A stretch of DNA of 64,000 bases from Geothermobacter hydrogeniphilus (lineage in GTDB: Bacteria; Desulfobacterota; Desulfuromonadia; Desulfuromonadales; Geothermobacteraceae): positions 23,278 through 87,277 of the forward strand of contig NZ_PPFX01000013.1 in assembly GCF_002898515.1 (NCBI RefSeq), written 5' to 3'. Numbering within the stretch: the first letter of the stretch is position 1; each line of letters begins with the position of its first letter. The translations under genes were made by a program, and so were the position numbers. The notes under the pieces are model-generated. The model saw only the letters and a list, made by a program, of their open reading frames with translations, was not told the origin of the DNA and ran no database searches. This document shows, one piece after another, positions 49,576-58,440 of this stretch.

Positions 49576-52425
49576 ATGACCGACAAAATCATCATCAAGG
49601 GTGCCTGCGAGCACAACCTGAAACATATCGACGTTGAGATTCCGCGCGACAAGCTGGTGGTGATCACCGGCGTCTCCGGCTCCGGCAAATCGACCCTCGC
49701 CTTCGATACCATCTACGCCGAGGGGCAGCGGCGCTACGTGGAATCCCTTTCGGCCTACGCCCGCCAGTTTCTCGAACAGATGGACAAGCCGGATGTCGAG
49801 AGCATCGAGGGTCTCTCCCCGGCGATCTCCATCGAGCAGAAGACCACCAGCCGCAACCCCCGTTCCACGGTCGGCACGGTGACCGAAATCTACGATTACC
49901 TGCGGTTGCTGTATGCCCGCATCGGCCGGGTCTACTGTTTCAAGTGCGGCCGGGAAATCGCTTCGCAGACGGTTCAGCAGATGGTGGATAAGGTGCTGGA
50001 GCTGCCGGAAAAGAGCAAGGTGAGCCTGCTGGCGCCGATCGTGCGCGGCCGCAAGGGTGAATACCGCAAGGAGCTGAGGCAGTTGCAGGCCGATGGTTTC
50101 GTCCGGGTTCGCGTTGACGGCGAGCAGTACGAACTGGGGGAGGAGATCCCGCTCGACAAGAACAGGAAGCACACCATCGAGGTGATTGTCGACCGGCTGG
50201 TGGTCAAGGAGGGCATCCGCACCCGGCTCGCCGATTCGCTGGAAACTGCCCTGCGACTGGCCGACGGTACGGTGCGGGTCGAGGTGGTCGGCGGTGAAAG
50301 TTCCCTCTGGTCGGAACAGCACGCCTGCGTCGAGTGCGGTGTTTCCTACCCGGAAATCACCCCGCGGATGTTTTCCTTCAACAATCCCTACGGGGCCTGC
50401 CCCGACTGTTCCGGTCTCGGAACGCGGATGTACTTCGACCCGGAGCTGGTGGTTCCCGACGCGACCCTCTCGCTGCGCGAGGGGGCGGTGGCGCCCTGGG
50501 AGAGCCGCACCGGGGTTTATTACCAGAACATCCTCGAATCGCTGGCGGACCATTATGAGTTCAACATCCGGACCCCGTTCCGTGAATTGCCGGAGCCGGT
50601 ACGGCAGGTTGTCCTGCACGGTTCCGGGGAGGAGAAGATCCGCTTTTTCTGGGACCAGGGACAGCGGCGGCACTTTTACCAGAAGGCATTCGAAGGGGTG
50701 ATCCCCAACCTGGAGCGGCGCTACCGGGAGACCGACTCCGACACGGTGCGGGAACAGCTTGAACAGTACATGAATGTCATGCCCTGTCCGACCTGTAACG
50801 GGGCCAGGCTGAAGCTGGAAATGCTCAACGTGCGCATCGGCGACCGCAATATCCAGCAGGTCTGTTCCCTCTCCATCGGCGAGGCGGAAGAGTTCTTCTC
50901 CGGGCTCGAACTGACCTCCAGGGAACAACAGATCGCCCGCAGGATTCTCAAGGAGATTCGTGAACGGCTCTCCTTTCTGACCCACGTCGGTCTTGACTAT
51001 CTCTCCCTCGACCGAACCTCGGGTACCCTCTCCGGCGGCGAGGGGCAGCGCATCCGTCTCGCCACCCAGGTCGGCTCCAGCCTGGTCGGGGTACTCTATA
51101 TTCTCGATGAGCCCTCCATCGGCCTGCACCAGCGTGACAACCGGCGGCTGCTGGAGACCCTCAAGCGGTTGCGTGACATCGGCAACACGGTGCTGGTGGT
51201 CGAACACGACGAGGAAACGATCCTCGAGGCCGATCATGTCATCGACATGGGACCGGCGGCCGGGGCGCATGGTGGCGAGGTGGTCGCCCAGGGTAGCCCC
51301 CGACAGATTCTTGCCGCATCGGTGTCGCTGACCGGCCGCTACCTGAGCGGCGAGCTGCAGATTCCCCTGCCCGCTTCCCGCCGCCGGCCGGAGCGCTGGA
51401 TCGAGATCCGCGGCGCCCGGGAGAACAACCTGAAAAACCTTGACGTGCGCGTCCCGCTCGGGGTGATGACCTGCGTCACCGGGGTGTCCGGTTCGGGCAA
51501 ATCGACCCTGACCATCGATACCCTCTATCGCACCCTCGCGTCACACCTCAATGGTTCCCGGCAACGGGCCGGACGTTGTGACGCTATTCTCGGTCTCGAA
51601 CAGCTTGACAAGGTGATCGATATCGACCAGTCGCCGATCGGGCGGACGCCGCGTTCCAATCCGGCCACCTACACCGGGGTGTTCACCGATATTCGGCAGT
51701 TGTTCGCCGAGTTGACCGAGGCGAGGGTGCGCGGCTACAAACCGGGGAGATTTTCCTTCAATGTCAAGGGGGGCCGCTGTGAGGCCTGCCAGGGCGACGG
51801 TATCCTCAAGATCGAGATGCACTTTCTGCCCGATGTCTTCGTCACCTGCGACACCTGCGATGGGGCGCGTTTCAATCGCGAGACCCTGGAAGTGAAATAC
51901 AAGGGGAAATCGATCGCCGAAGTTCTTGACATGACCGCCAACCAGGCGGCGAAATTTTTTGAGAACATCCCGAAAATAAAGAACAAGCTCGAAACCCTGC
52001 GGGATGTCGGTCTTGGTTACATCAAGCTCGGCCAGAGCGCCACCACGCTTTCCGGCGGAGAAGCGCAACGGGTCAAGCTGGCCAAAGAGCTCAGTAAACG
52101 CGCCACCGGCAGGACCATTTACATTCTCGACGAGCCGACCACCGGGCTGCATTTCGCCGATATCGAAAAACTGCTGCAGGTGCTGCAGCGATTGGTCGAG
52201 ACCGGCAACACGGTGGTGGTCATCGAACACAACCTCGATGTCATCAAGACCGCCGACTACCTGATCGATCTCGGTCCCGAGGGCGGGAGTTGCGGTGGTC
52301 GGCTGGTGGCAGTTGGTACCCCGGAAGAGGTTGTCCGGACCCCGGAATCGTATACCGGGGTCTTCCTGCGTCCCTATCTTGACGCGGCAGACAGGAAGTG
52401 TGGCGCCGGTGCGACAGTTGGCTGA
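49576..52425 (+). CDS. uvrA: excinuclease ABC subunit UvrA
   Basis: UvrA recognises bulky DNA damage and loads UvrB. The 949-residue product has two ABC modules: Walker [10 protein letters not shown] near residues 33 and 640, and LSGGE signatures in the middle and near the end. Zinc fingers are [28 protein letters not shown] and [30 protein letters not shown]. The C-terminus is unremarkable. It starts in the gap after pdxA without a visible terminator, so it may be cotranscribed. Confidence 0.98.
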   Translation: MTDKIIIKGACEHNLKHIDVEIPRDKLVVITGVSGSGKSTLAFDTIYAEGQRRYVESLSAYARQFLEQMDKPDVESIEGLSPAISIEQKTTSRNPRSTVGTVTEIYDYLRLLYARIGRVYCFKCGREIASQTVQQMVDKVLELPEKSKVSLLAPIVRGRKGEYRKELRQLQADGFVRVRVDGEQYELGEEIPLDKNRKHTIEVIVDRLVVKEGIRTRLADSLETALRLADGTVRVEVVGGESSLWSEQHACVECGVSYPEITPRMFSFNNPYGACPDCSGLGTRMYFDPELVVPDATLSLREGAVAPWESRTGVYYQNILESLADHYEFNIRTPFRELPEPVRQVVLHGSGEEKIRFFWDQGQRRHFYQKAFEGVIPNLERRYRETDSDTVREQLEQYMNVMPCPTCNGARLKLEMLNVRIGDRNIQQVCSLSIGEAEEFFSGLELTSREQQIARRILKEIRERLSFLTHVGLDYLSLDRTSGTLSGGEGQRIRLATQVGSSLVGVLYILDEPSIGLHQRDNRRLLETLKRLRDIGNTVLVVEHDEETILEADHVIDMGPAAGAHGGEVVAQGSPRQILAASVSLTGRYLSGELQIPLPASRRRPERWIEIRGARENNLKNLDVRVPLGVMTCVTGVSGSGKSTLTIDTLYRTLASHLNGSRQRAGRCDAILGLEQLDKVIDIDQSPIGRTPRSNPATYTGVFTDIRQLFAELTEARVRGYKPGRFSFNVKGGRCEACQGDGILKIEMHFLPDVFVTCDTCDGARFNRETLEVKYKGKSIAEVLDMTANQAAKFFENIPKIKNKLETLRDVGLGYIKLGQSATTLSGGEAQRVKLAKELSKRATGRTIYILDEPTTGLHFADIEKLLQVLQRLVETGNTVVVIEHNLDVIKTADYLIDLGPEGGSCGGRLVAVGTPEEVVRTPESYTGVFLRPYLDAADRKCGAGATVG

Positions 52426-52698
52426 CACTCTGTGGTGAAAAGCCCACGGGATTTCACGGACCGGCGAAGAGTGAAAAAGAGCTTATCCTTTGCCGGGTTA
52501 AGTCCGACAAGATAAGAGGCGGCCAATAGCGGGGCAACAAGCTGAAAAGACAAGTGGACCGAGGTGTGTTTCGGGCAGAGATTTTATTGCCGATAAAAAG
52601 AGTCGAGTTTCTTCTGTTGTGGCATGCAGGTTGCAACTGGGTAGGTTGACTGCACCCGCCACCAGCGCGACACCTCTTTGTCGACAGGAACGCAGGAT
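52426..52698. other. gap between uvrA and the PEGA lipoprotein gene, nothing assigned
   Basis: No convincing ORF, RNA gene or terminator with a T-run was seen in these 273 bases. The stretch 52500-52640 is less GC-rich than the neighbouring genes and presumably holds the promoter of the lipoprotein gene. Confidence 0.4.
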
Positions 52699-53097
52699 AT
52701 GAAAAAAATCATCGCTCTTCTGGTTCTTTTCCTCAGCGGCTGCGCCGCCAACCAGGCTGCCTTTATTTCCGAGCCCCCCGGCGCCCAGGTGATCGTCAAT
52801 GGTGAAGTGATCGGCACCACGCCCTGCAAACTTGAATACCGCTGCGATTCCGGAACCGACTATGAAGTGGTGATTCAAAAGGATGGCTACGAGCCGGTCC
52901 GACATACGTTCAAATCCGACGAGATTGATCGTGGCGAGCGTGCCAAGTGGGTGACCGCCAGCATCCTCCTGCCGCTCGGTAGCCCGTTGCTGATCGGTGC
53001 CCTGTTCACCAAGAAACTCAAGGACAGCTACGAATTCGTCCTCAAGCAGGAAACCCCTCAGGTGGCCCGGCAGGATCAGGGAAAGGTCGCTTTCTGA
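52699..53097 (+). CDS. PEGA-domain lipoprotein
   Basis: ATG 52699 (MKKIIALLVLFLSGCAANQ) gives 132 residues with a lipobox FLSGC. The PEGA domain (FISEPPGAQVIVNGEVIGTTPCKLEY, about 23-50) is a small beta fold common in surface proteins. A hydrophobic stretch (TASILLPLGSPLLIGALF) near residue 90 may be a membrane or packing helix. The protein is likely on an envelope membrane facing the periplasm. The function is unknown. A clean terminator follows. Confidence 0.82.
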   Translation: MKKIIALLVLFLSGCAANQAAFISEPPGAQVIVNGEVIGTTPCKLEYRCDSGTDYEVVIQKDGYEPVRHTFKSDEIDRGERAKWVTASILLPLGSPLLIGALFTKKLKDSYEFVLKQETPQVARQDQGKVAF

Positions 53098-53123
53098 GTT
53101 TTATCCCGTTACGCAGAACTTGA

Positions 53124-53150
53124 GGCAGGCCCTGTGGGCCTGCCTTTTTT
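53124..53150 (+). terminator. intrinsic terminator after the PEGA lipoprotein gene
   Basis: GGCAGGCCC (53124-53132), loop TGT, GGGCCTGCC (53136-53144), then six T. Confidence 0.92.
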
Positions 53151-53273
53151 GTTTGTACGTCGGGTCTGGTGTGATGGTTGACAATCCTGTCCCGGCTGAT
53201 AAACTGCACCCTCTGGCTCAAGATTGTTATCGTTTCCTGATTAATGCATGTTTATCTTCCAGGGAGGAGAATC

Positions 53274-53783
53274 ATGGCTGATCTGAAAGGCACCAGAACC
53301 GAGCAGCATCTGCAGGAAGCATTTGCCGGCGAATCCCAGGCCAATCGCAAGTATCTGGCTTTTGCCAAGCAGGCCGAAATCGAGGGACATGCCCAGGTGG
53401 CCAAACTGTTTCGGGCCGCCGCCGTCGCGGAAACCGTTCACGCTCATGCCCATCTGCGGGTTCTCGGTGGCGTGGGTGACACGGCAGCCAATCTCAAGGA
53501 GGCGGTCGCGGGCGAAACTTTCGAGTTTACCGATATGTATCCGGAGATGATCCGTGAAGCAACCAATGCCGGGTTCGATTCGGCACTGAAAAGTTTCTCC
53601 TACGCCAATACCGTGGAGAAGGTTCATGCCGAACTGTACCAGAAGGCGCTGGACAGCCTTGGACAGAACGCTGAGATCGATTATTATGTCTGTCAGGTCT
53701 GCGGCAATACCATCGAGGGTGCCCCGGATGGCCCCTGTGAAGTGTGCGGCGCGGCGATTGCCGCGTTCAGGAAAATCGATTGA
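53274..53783 (+). CDS. rubrerythrin
   Basis: Rubrerythrin reduces hydrogen peroxide with a diiron site and a rubredoxin-like iron. ATG 53274 (MADLKGTRTEQHLQEAFAGESQANRKY) gives 169 residues behind GGGAGGAG. Diiron-ligand Glu residues are in LQEAFAGESQANRKY and AAVAETVHAHAHL. The second ferritin-like half carries ETFEFTDMYPEMIREA and KVHAELYQKAL. The C-terminal rubredoxin-like domain has CQVCG and CEVCG. This fits an anaerobe's oxidative defence. A terminator follows closely. Confidence 0.95.
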   Translation: MADLKGTRTEQHLQEAFAGESQANRKYLAFAKQAEIEGHAQVAKLFRAAAVAETVHAHAHLRVLGGVGDTAANLKEAVAGETFEFTDMYPEMIREATNAGFDSALKSFSYANTVEKVHAELYQKALDSLGQNAEIDYYVCQVCGNTIEGAPDGPCEVCGAAIAAFRKID

Positions 53784-53808
53784 GGCCTGTTGGAAAAGAG
53801 CTTAGCAA

Positions 53809-53835
53809 GCCGGGCCCGCAGGCCCGGCTTTTTTT
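53809..53835 (+). terminator. intrinsic terminator after rubrerythrin
   Basis: GCCGGGCC (53809-53816), CGCA, GGCCCGGC (53821-53828), then seven T. Confidence 0.93.
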
Positions 53836-53882
53836 TATTGCGGCCGGTTGCCGTTGACCGGTTCGGCTGATGGGAGGTTGTT

Positions 53883-54212
53883 ATGGAAAAGTGTCCTGTT
53901 TGTAAAGAAGAGAGCAAGGGAAAATATTTCTGTAAAAACTGCAAGACCGTTTTTCGTTGCCCGACACAGGGCTGCGAATATGAAATCCGCAAACGCGACC
54001 TGGAGACCTGTCCCAAGTGCGGTCTTATTTTCGAAGACTATGTGGAACGCCGCAAGATGTATCGTATGTGTCCGAAGTGCAAGAAAAAACAGGGTGTTTC
54101 CGACCCCCAGTGTCGCTATTGCCGTTACTGGTTCAACTGTCCGACCTGTGGTCACAAGGTGCCCTCGACCAGTATGTTGACCTGCCCGCGGTGCGCCACC
54201 AGTCTGCGATGA
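53883..54212 (+). CDS. multi-zinc-ribbon protein of unknown function
   Basis: The 109-residue product (MEKCPVCKEESKGKYFCKNC) has eight paired-cysteine motifs in order: CPVC, CKNC, CPTQGC, CPKC, CPKC, CRYC, CPTC, CPRC. These are enough for about four zinc ribbons covering nearly the whole chain. It has a GGGAGG site and its own terminator, so it is a monocistronic gene. No enzymatic motif is present; a nucleic-acid or protein-binding adaptor is plausible but unproven. Confidence 0.8.
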   Translation: MEKCPVCKEESKGKYFCKNCKTVFRCPTQGCEYEIRKRDLETCPKCGLIFEDYVERRKMYRMCPKCKKKQGVSDPQCRYCRYWFNCPTCGHKVPSTSMLTCPRCATSLR

Positions 54213-54246
54213 CCCTCGACCCTGCCGGGTTTTTACCCGACCCCTG

Positions 54247-54277
54247 ACGGTCCGCCCTTACCGGCGGACCGTTTTTT
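54247..54277 (+). terminator. intrinsic terminator after the zinc-ribbon gene
   Basis: ACGGTCCGCC (54247-54256), CTTACC, GGCGGACCGT (54263-54272), then a T-run. Confidence 0.92.
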
Positions 54278-54341
54278 CTTGAACCGCACTCGGTAAGCCT
54301 GTTACTTTTCTGCTAAGCTACTGTTATCTCAACAAGTTAAT

Positions 54342-54503
54342 CCTGAATCAGTAAACACGTCGGCGGCGAATGGCACAAGGCATTGACCCGCCTGAGTTTT
54401 CCGAAAATTACCGGTGAACCTATGGGTGCACCTCAGATTTTTGAAAACCTCATTCAGGCCAAGCCCTTGCACTCTTCATCCGGCATGGGTCCACAGATTC
54501 AGG
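54342..54503. mobile_element. 162-bp MITE-like element, copy 1
   Basis: It begins CCTGAATCAG and ends CAGATTCAGG, short terminal inverted repeats. It is flanked by TTAAT and TTACT, a 5-bp duplication with one mismatch. It has the same length as, and clear similarity (by eye roughly 75-80%) to, the element at 56075-56236, including a shared ggtgaacctatgggtgc-type core and ttgcactcttcatccgg. No transposase ORF lies within it. It ends 40 bp before the cardiolipin synthase gene. Confidence 0.8.
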
Positions 54504-54543
54504 TTACTGTTCTGTCGGCAGCAACGGCAGGATATGGACCGCG

Positions 54544-56004
54544 GTGCCCGGGGCACCCGATGAGGTGACCACAGTGCTTGACGCCCTTCTCTGGCTGTTG
54601 CTGACGGCGGTTTCGATGCTCACCGCCGGGCACGCTCTGCTCAACAAGCGCGATCCGCGGGCCGGGTTGATCTGGGTGCTGCTCTGCTTCTTTCTGCCCG
54701 GTATCGGCGTGGTTCTTTACTGGCTGCTCGGGGTCAACCGCATCCGCACCCGCGCCCGGGATGTCCAGTCCCGCGGCGAAGAGCGTCCCTGGCCCGAACC
54801 GAGCATCAGCTACTGGCATCCCCGCTTCAGTTACGATCCGATCTTCCTGCATGAAAACAACCACGCGCTGCTCGCTCTGGCCGACAGTGTCACCCGCCGG
54901 CCGTTGACCTCGGGCAACCGGGTGGTGCCGATGTTCAATGGCGAACAGGCTTACCCCGCCATGCTGGAGGCGATTGACGCCGCTGAGCGGGAAATCAACC
55001 TCGCCACCTATATCTTCGGCTCCGGGGCCACAGGCAAGAAATTCATCGCCGCTCTGGAAGCCGCCGCCGCCCGTGGCGTGACCGTCAGGATGCTGATCGA
55101 CGCTCTCGGTGAACGCTACAGTTTTCCACCTGTCCGGAGGCTGATCCGCGACCGGAGAATCAGGGTGTTGCGTTTTCTGCCGCCCTCCCTGTTCGGGCGC
55201 GGCATCCATTTCAACCTGAGAAATCACCGTAAGCTGCTGATCATCGACAGCCATGTCGGCTTCACCGGTGGGATGAATATTGCCGACCGGCACCTGGCCG
55301 CCGATGTCAAGAATCCCCGCGCCACCGCCGATGTCCACTTTCGTATCGAGGGACCGGTGGTCGGCCAGCTGCAGGAGGCCTTCTGGGAAGACTGGTCGTT
55401 CGCCAGTGGCGAGAAGTTTCAAAATCCCGAATACCCGCCGCCGGTGGAGTGGGGGGCGGCCTTCTGCCGCGGTATCAGCGCCGGTCCCAACGAGGATTAC
55501 GACAAACTGCGCTGGATCCTGATCGGTGCCTTCAACAGTGCCCGCCACCGTATCCGCATCATGACCCCCTACTTCATCCCCGAGCGGTCGCTGATCGCCG
55601 CCATCAATGCCGCCGCCCTGCGCGGTGTCGATGTCGAGATCATCCTGCCGGTGAAGAACAATCTGCCCTATGTCGCCTGGGCGGCGCGGGCCTATTTCTG
55701 GGAACTGCTGAGGCATGGCACCCGCATCTACTACCAGCCGCCGCCCTTCGCCCACAGCAAGCTGCTGCTGGTCGACGACCATTACAGTCTGGTCGGATCG
55801 GCCAACCTCGACCCGCGCAGCCTGCGTCTCAATTTCGAGTTCAACCTTGAAGTCTTCGACCGTACCCTGTGCGATCAGCTCAGTGAACATTTCGACGCCA
55901 TCCGTGTCAGATCCCAGCAGATCACCCTCGCCGAAATCGATCAGCGCCCGCTGACCATCAAGCTGGCCGACTCCTTCTGCAAGTTGTTTTCGCCGTATCT
56001 GTAA
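54544..56004 (+). CDS. cardiolipin synthase (phospholipase D family)
   Basis: The enzyme condenses phosphatidylglycerol to make cardiolipin in the inner membrane. The 486-residue product begins at GTG 54544; in-frame GTGs about eight codons later are alternatives. It has two N-terminal membrane helices (about 10-28 and 41-62) and two HKD motifs: HRKLLIID (228-235) and HSKLLLVD (404-411), followed by GGMN and GSANLDPRSLRLNFE. MITE-like elements flank it on both sides. Confidence 0.93.
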   Translation: MPGAPDEVTTVLDALLWLLLTAVSMLTAGHALLNKRDPRAGLIWVLLCFFLPGIGVVLYWLLGVNRIRTRARDVQSRGEERPWPEPSISYWHPRFSYDPIFLHENNHALLALADSVTRRPLTSGNRVVPMFNGEQAYPAMLEAIDAAEREINLATYIFGSGATGKKFIAALEAAAARGVTVRMLIDALGERYSFPPVRRLIRDRRIRVLRFLPPSLFGRGIHFNLRNHRKLLIIDSHVGFTGGMNIADRHLAADVKNPRATADVHFRIEGPVVGQLQEAFWEDWSFASGEKFQNPEYPPPVEWGAAFCRGISAGPNEDYDKLRWILIGAFNSARHRIRIMTPYFIPERSLIAAINAAALRGVDVEIILPVKNNLPYVAWAARAYFWELLRHGTRIYYQPPPFAHSKLLLVDDHYSLVGSANLDPRSLRLNFEFNLEVFDRTLCDQLSEHFDAIRVRSQQITLAEIDQRPLTIKLADSFCKLFSPYL

Positions 56005-56074
56005 GGGGTTCTTGATTTCCGGCGAAGTGTGGTTGTGTCCCTGCCGGCTCTGAAAACAATTTAAATACTGAAAT

Positions 56075-56236
56075 CCTGAATCAGTGAGCTTATTACCGGC
56101 GAATAGCGCAAATCATTAACCTGCCTGCGCTTTCCAAAAATCACCGGCGAACCTATGGGTGCGCCTTAGATTTTTGAAAATCGCATTCAGGTCAAGCACT
56201 TGCACTCTTCATCCGGTACAAACCCCCTGATTCAGG
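56075..56236. mobile_element. 162-bp MITE-like element, copy 2
   Basis: It begins CCTGAATCAG and ends CTGATTCAGG, perfect 10-bp terminal inverted repeats. It is flanked by exact 5-bp repeats GAAAT (56070-56074 and 56237-56241), a target-site duplication. It is equal in length and orientation to copy 1, 1.7 kb away. It encodes nothing evident, and the source transposase is not in the window. Confidence 0.88.
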
Positions 56237-56300
56237 GAAATGTTTCAATGAATAGCGAGCGGAAGGTGGGCTGAGCGACCCGGCGCTTCAGTCCTCGAGT

Positions 56301-56519
56301 TCAGGCGGCCCAGCCGTAATCATCCCCCTCGACGCATTCACTCATCCCTTCCAGAAAGGACTTCTCCTGCGGGTCGCTGATCAGTTCCGCAACGCCGTGG
56401 TTGACCGACCAGCTGCTGCCACAGATCCGGCATTCGGTGATGTTTTCGTAAAAACCCTCGGCGTGAAGACCGAGATTTTTCTGTTCCTGCTCAAGACTTT
56501 TGCAGACCGGGCAGTGCAT
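56301..56519 (-). CDS. small CxxC protein, unknown function
   Basis: The 72-residue product (MHCPVCKSLEQEQKNLGLHAEGFY) has CPVC near the start and CRICG near residue 32, a likely single zinc ribbon. The C-terminal half is acidic (SFLEGMSECVEGDDYGWAA). It starts behind an AAGGAGA-like site on the minus strand. I do not recognise the family. Confidence 0.65.
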   Translation of the reverse strand: MHCPVCKSLEQEQKNLGLHAEGFYENITECRICGSSWSVNHGVAELISDPQEKSFLEGMSECVEGDDYGWAA

Positions 56520-56938
56520 GGCGCTCTCCTTTTTCTTATGTGGTTTAAATTACCATTTCGTAGCGACAAGTTTACTCTCAGGGCGCATCATGTCAAGGGC
56601 AATATCAATAAAAAATCAAGATAAAACAAATAGTTAAGGATGTATTTGTTTTACCTTGCATACCTATGGTATAAAAAATGCGCTTTGGCGCATGCCGGCG
56701 GCTTTTTCCTTGCCCTTAACTGTATGGAATAATTCAGGTTATCTCTGAATCAACCGGGATTCTGTTTTTGTCACGCAGGTGTCCCGGCGTGCCGGGGTTT
56801 GTCGTACGTCGATGCTTGCCCCGGTCATGGTCGGGTGCTATGCTGTGTGCCCCACCCCATGGTCGTTGCGGGATTCCCTTGCGCGGAAATCCCCGGTGGC
56901 CGTGCAGGTCTCAATAGACCATTGCCGTAGGAGTGTCC
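56520..56938. other. 419-bp gap upstream of the flavoprotein gene with palindromes
   Basis: The left half is AT-rich and holds the promoter of the small Cys gene on the minus strand. ATACCTATGGTAT (56660-56672) is a perfect palindrome beside TATAAA-like text. ATGCGC-TTTG-GCGCAT (56678-56693) is a hairpin directly after it. The right half (about 56815-56925) is GC-rich and could form an RNA leader. No known riboswitch was recognised and there is no ORF with a good start. Confidence 0.5.
56660..56672. promoter_or_regulatory. ATACC-TAT-GGTAT palindrome
   Basis: This perfect inverted repeat overlaps a probable -10 (GGTATAAAA) in the leader of the 56939 flavoprotein gene. The spacing is compatible with a dimeric repressor such as an Rrf2-type regulator, but the family of the binding protein is not known. 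Confidence 0.45.
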
Positions 56939-58051
56939 ATGTCGGAACAGAGCTATGAAGTTCTTGTCGTCGGCGCCGGTCCGGCCGGGGTTGCCGCTGC
57001 CTACCTGTGTCACCAGCAGGGAATAAGCTACCTGCTGATCGAGTCGGGCATGCGGGTTTTTCAGGGGATCGCGACCACCTATCCGGCCGGGAAGAATGTT
57101 TTTGCCTCGCGGCCCAAAGACAGCGAAGAGCCCTTTCGGGTCGAGGCGCTGCAGCCGCCGGAGAAACCGGTGACGGTGGAGAAATACCTGCAGTATGTCG
57201 AGCATTTCGTGGAGCATGAACAGCTCAACCTGCAGCTGGAAACTCAGTTCGTGGAGGTCGCGGAGGATCGCGGCGGCTATCTGGTTACAACCTCGCGGGG
57301 CTCATTGCGGGCAAAGCGGATCATTCTGGCCTTCGGCAGCAGCATCCCCAAGGAGCTGACCGTCTATGGCGATGCCAAGATGGTCGCCAAGACTCTCGAC
57401 GATCCGCAGAAATATGTCGGGGTGCGAACCCTGGTGATCGGCGGTGGCAATACCGCGGCCGATGTTATCAGCTCGATTCTGCGTGCCAAGCGTGAGGCGG
57501 AGGATGATCAGCCGGTCTACTGGGCCCATATCGCCGAGACCTTCGATGTCAACAAGGAGACCGCCCAGCGGCTGGGGGAGGAGATTCTGCTCGGTGGCCA
57601 CGTGCGGCTGCTGCCGGGGGCGCAGCCGCGTATCGGCGAGGTGGACAAGCATGGCGTCGACCGGCTGGTAATTCGTACCAGCGAGGTGCGGCAATCGGAC
57701 GGCATCGAGATTTACAATGCTCTCAGTTTCCCGATGCAGAATGTTCTGGCCTGCATCGGGTCGCAGGGACCGCTGCCGATTTTCGATCAGCTGGGGTTGC
57801 AGTCTATCGCCTGTGCCGAGGGGGTCTGCCGAGTTGCCAAGGAGGGCGATCGGCTGCTGTTGCTGACCGCCGATTTCGAGTCGACCCGTAAGGGCATTTA
57901 TGTTATCGGAGGAGGGATTTCACCCTCCTACATGTGCATCAGCGGCAGTTCCATCCAGGAGCAGAAGCATCCGAACCTGATCCATACGGCGATCAATGAT
58001 GCCTACCGGGTGGTGACCGCCATCAGTGCGAAACTCACGACTCGCGACTGA
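56939..58051 (+). CDS. FAD/NAD(P)-dependent oxidoreductase, YpdA/TrxB-like
   Basis: ATG 56939 (MSEQSYEVLVVGAGPAGVAAAYL) gives 370 residues behind TAGGAG. It has a FAD Rossmann motif GAGPAG (about 13), a second NAD(P) motif VIGGGNTAADV (about 165) and a GxYVIGGGISPS-like segment near 325. It lacks the CxxC of thioredoxin reductases. It resembles bacillithiol-disulfide reductase YpdA and related flavoproteins, but the partner thiol is unknown. The start beside the true thioredoxin reductase gene and a possible selenoprotein gene suggests a thiol-redox role. Confidence 0.75.
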   Translation: MSEQSYEVLVVGAGPAGVAAAYLCHQQGISYLLIESGMRVFQGIATTYPAGKNVFASRPKDSEEPFRVEALQPPEKPVTVEKYLQYVEHFVEHEQLNLQLETQFVEVAEDRGGYLVTTSRGSLRAKRIILAFGSSIPKELTVYGDAKMVAKTLDDPQKYVGVRTLVIGGGNTAADVISSILRAKREAEDDQPVYWAHIAETFDVNKETAQRLGEEILLGGHVRLLPGAQPRIGEVDKHGVDRLVIRTSEVRQSDGIEIYNALSFPMQNVLACIGSQGPLPIFDQLGLQSIACAEGVCRVAKEGDRLLLLTADFESTRKGIYVIGGGISPSYMCISGSSIQEQKHPNLIHTAINDAYRVVTAISAKLTTRD

Positions 58052-58070
58052 GCCCCCGATCTATCGCGAC

Positions 58071-58093
58071 AAAAGCGGCCTTTTCAGGCCGCT
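58071..58093. terminator. bidirectional terminator between convergent genes
   Basis: GCGGCC (58075-58080), TTTTCA, GGCCGC (58087-58092), with AAAA on the left. Read leftward it is GCGGCC-TGAAAA-GGCCGC-TTTT, which ends the candidate selenoprotein transcript; its loop contains that gene's final TGA. Confidence 0.8.
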
Positions 58094-58245
58094 TCGTCGT
58101 TGCTGTCCGCGGTTTTTTTCTCTTCCTTCCGAACCGGAAGGTCACAGGCGTCGGACATTCAGGTGGAAACGCCCATTTTCGGCAGGATCCACTTCTGCAG
58201 AATGATCCAGACGGCGACAATACCGAGGACGATCCAGATATCCAT
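58084..58245 (-). CDS. candidate selenoprotein: 53-residue membrane protein with in-frame UGA
   Basis: On the minus strand, ATG at 58245 with AAGGA 7 bp upstream opens 28 codons: MDIWIVLGIVAVWIILQKW, then ILPKMGVST, one membrane helix. Then comes UGA (58159-58161), and 24 further in-frame codons (MSDACDLPVRKEEKKTADSN, then DEAA) to TGA at 58084-58086. If UGA is read as selenocysteine (residue 29), the motif is GVST-U-MSDAC, with a cysteine five residues on. A hairpin CCUUCC-GGUUC-GGAAGG begins 17 nt after the UGA, with its loop 23 nt after it. That is within the spacing of bacterial SECIS elements and has a GGU-type loop. The alternative is a 28-residue protein alone, or two coupled small ORFs. 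Confidence 0.6.
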
Positions 58246-58294
58246 GATCGGGTCCTTTCTCTGTCGACCGGGATGGTCAACTCATTCAATTATC

Positions 58295-58323
58295 AATATA
58301 TTGCATTTGCCTGGCGGATGCAA
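58295..58323 (-). promoter_or_regulatory. promoter of the candidate selenoprotein gene
   Basis: On the minus strand TTGCAT (58318-58323) and TATATT (58295-58300) are 17 bp apart, about 50 bp upstream of the ATG at 58245. This indicates a separate transcription unit rather than read-through from trxB. Confidence 0.65.
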
Positions 58324-58391
58324 GCTCCGGTGACCGTGATCCGGTTCGGGGAAACGCTGTCGGGAGGGACGGATATCGGTGGGACAAGGAG

Positions 58392-58429
58392 CGGGCAGGT
58401 CACGAGTCATGCAGACCGGAACCTGCCCG
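58392..58429 (-). terminator. hairpin after trxB
   Basis: CGGGCAGGT (58392-58400) and ACCTGCCCG (58421-58429) form a perfect 9-bp stem 12 bp downstream of the trxB stop. No T-run follows, so termination may be partial. Confidence 0.55.
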
Positions 58430-58440
58430 GCGTTATTCGT

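Noticed and set aside
58084..58158. Independent 24-codon ORF (MSDACDLP...) after the TGA
   Set aside because: It has no ribosome-binding site of its own. Coupled restart remains possible, but the SECIS-like hairpin favours read-through as selenocysteine.
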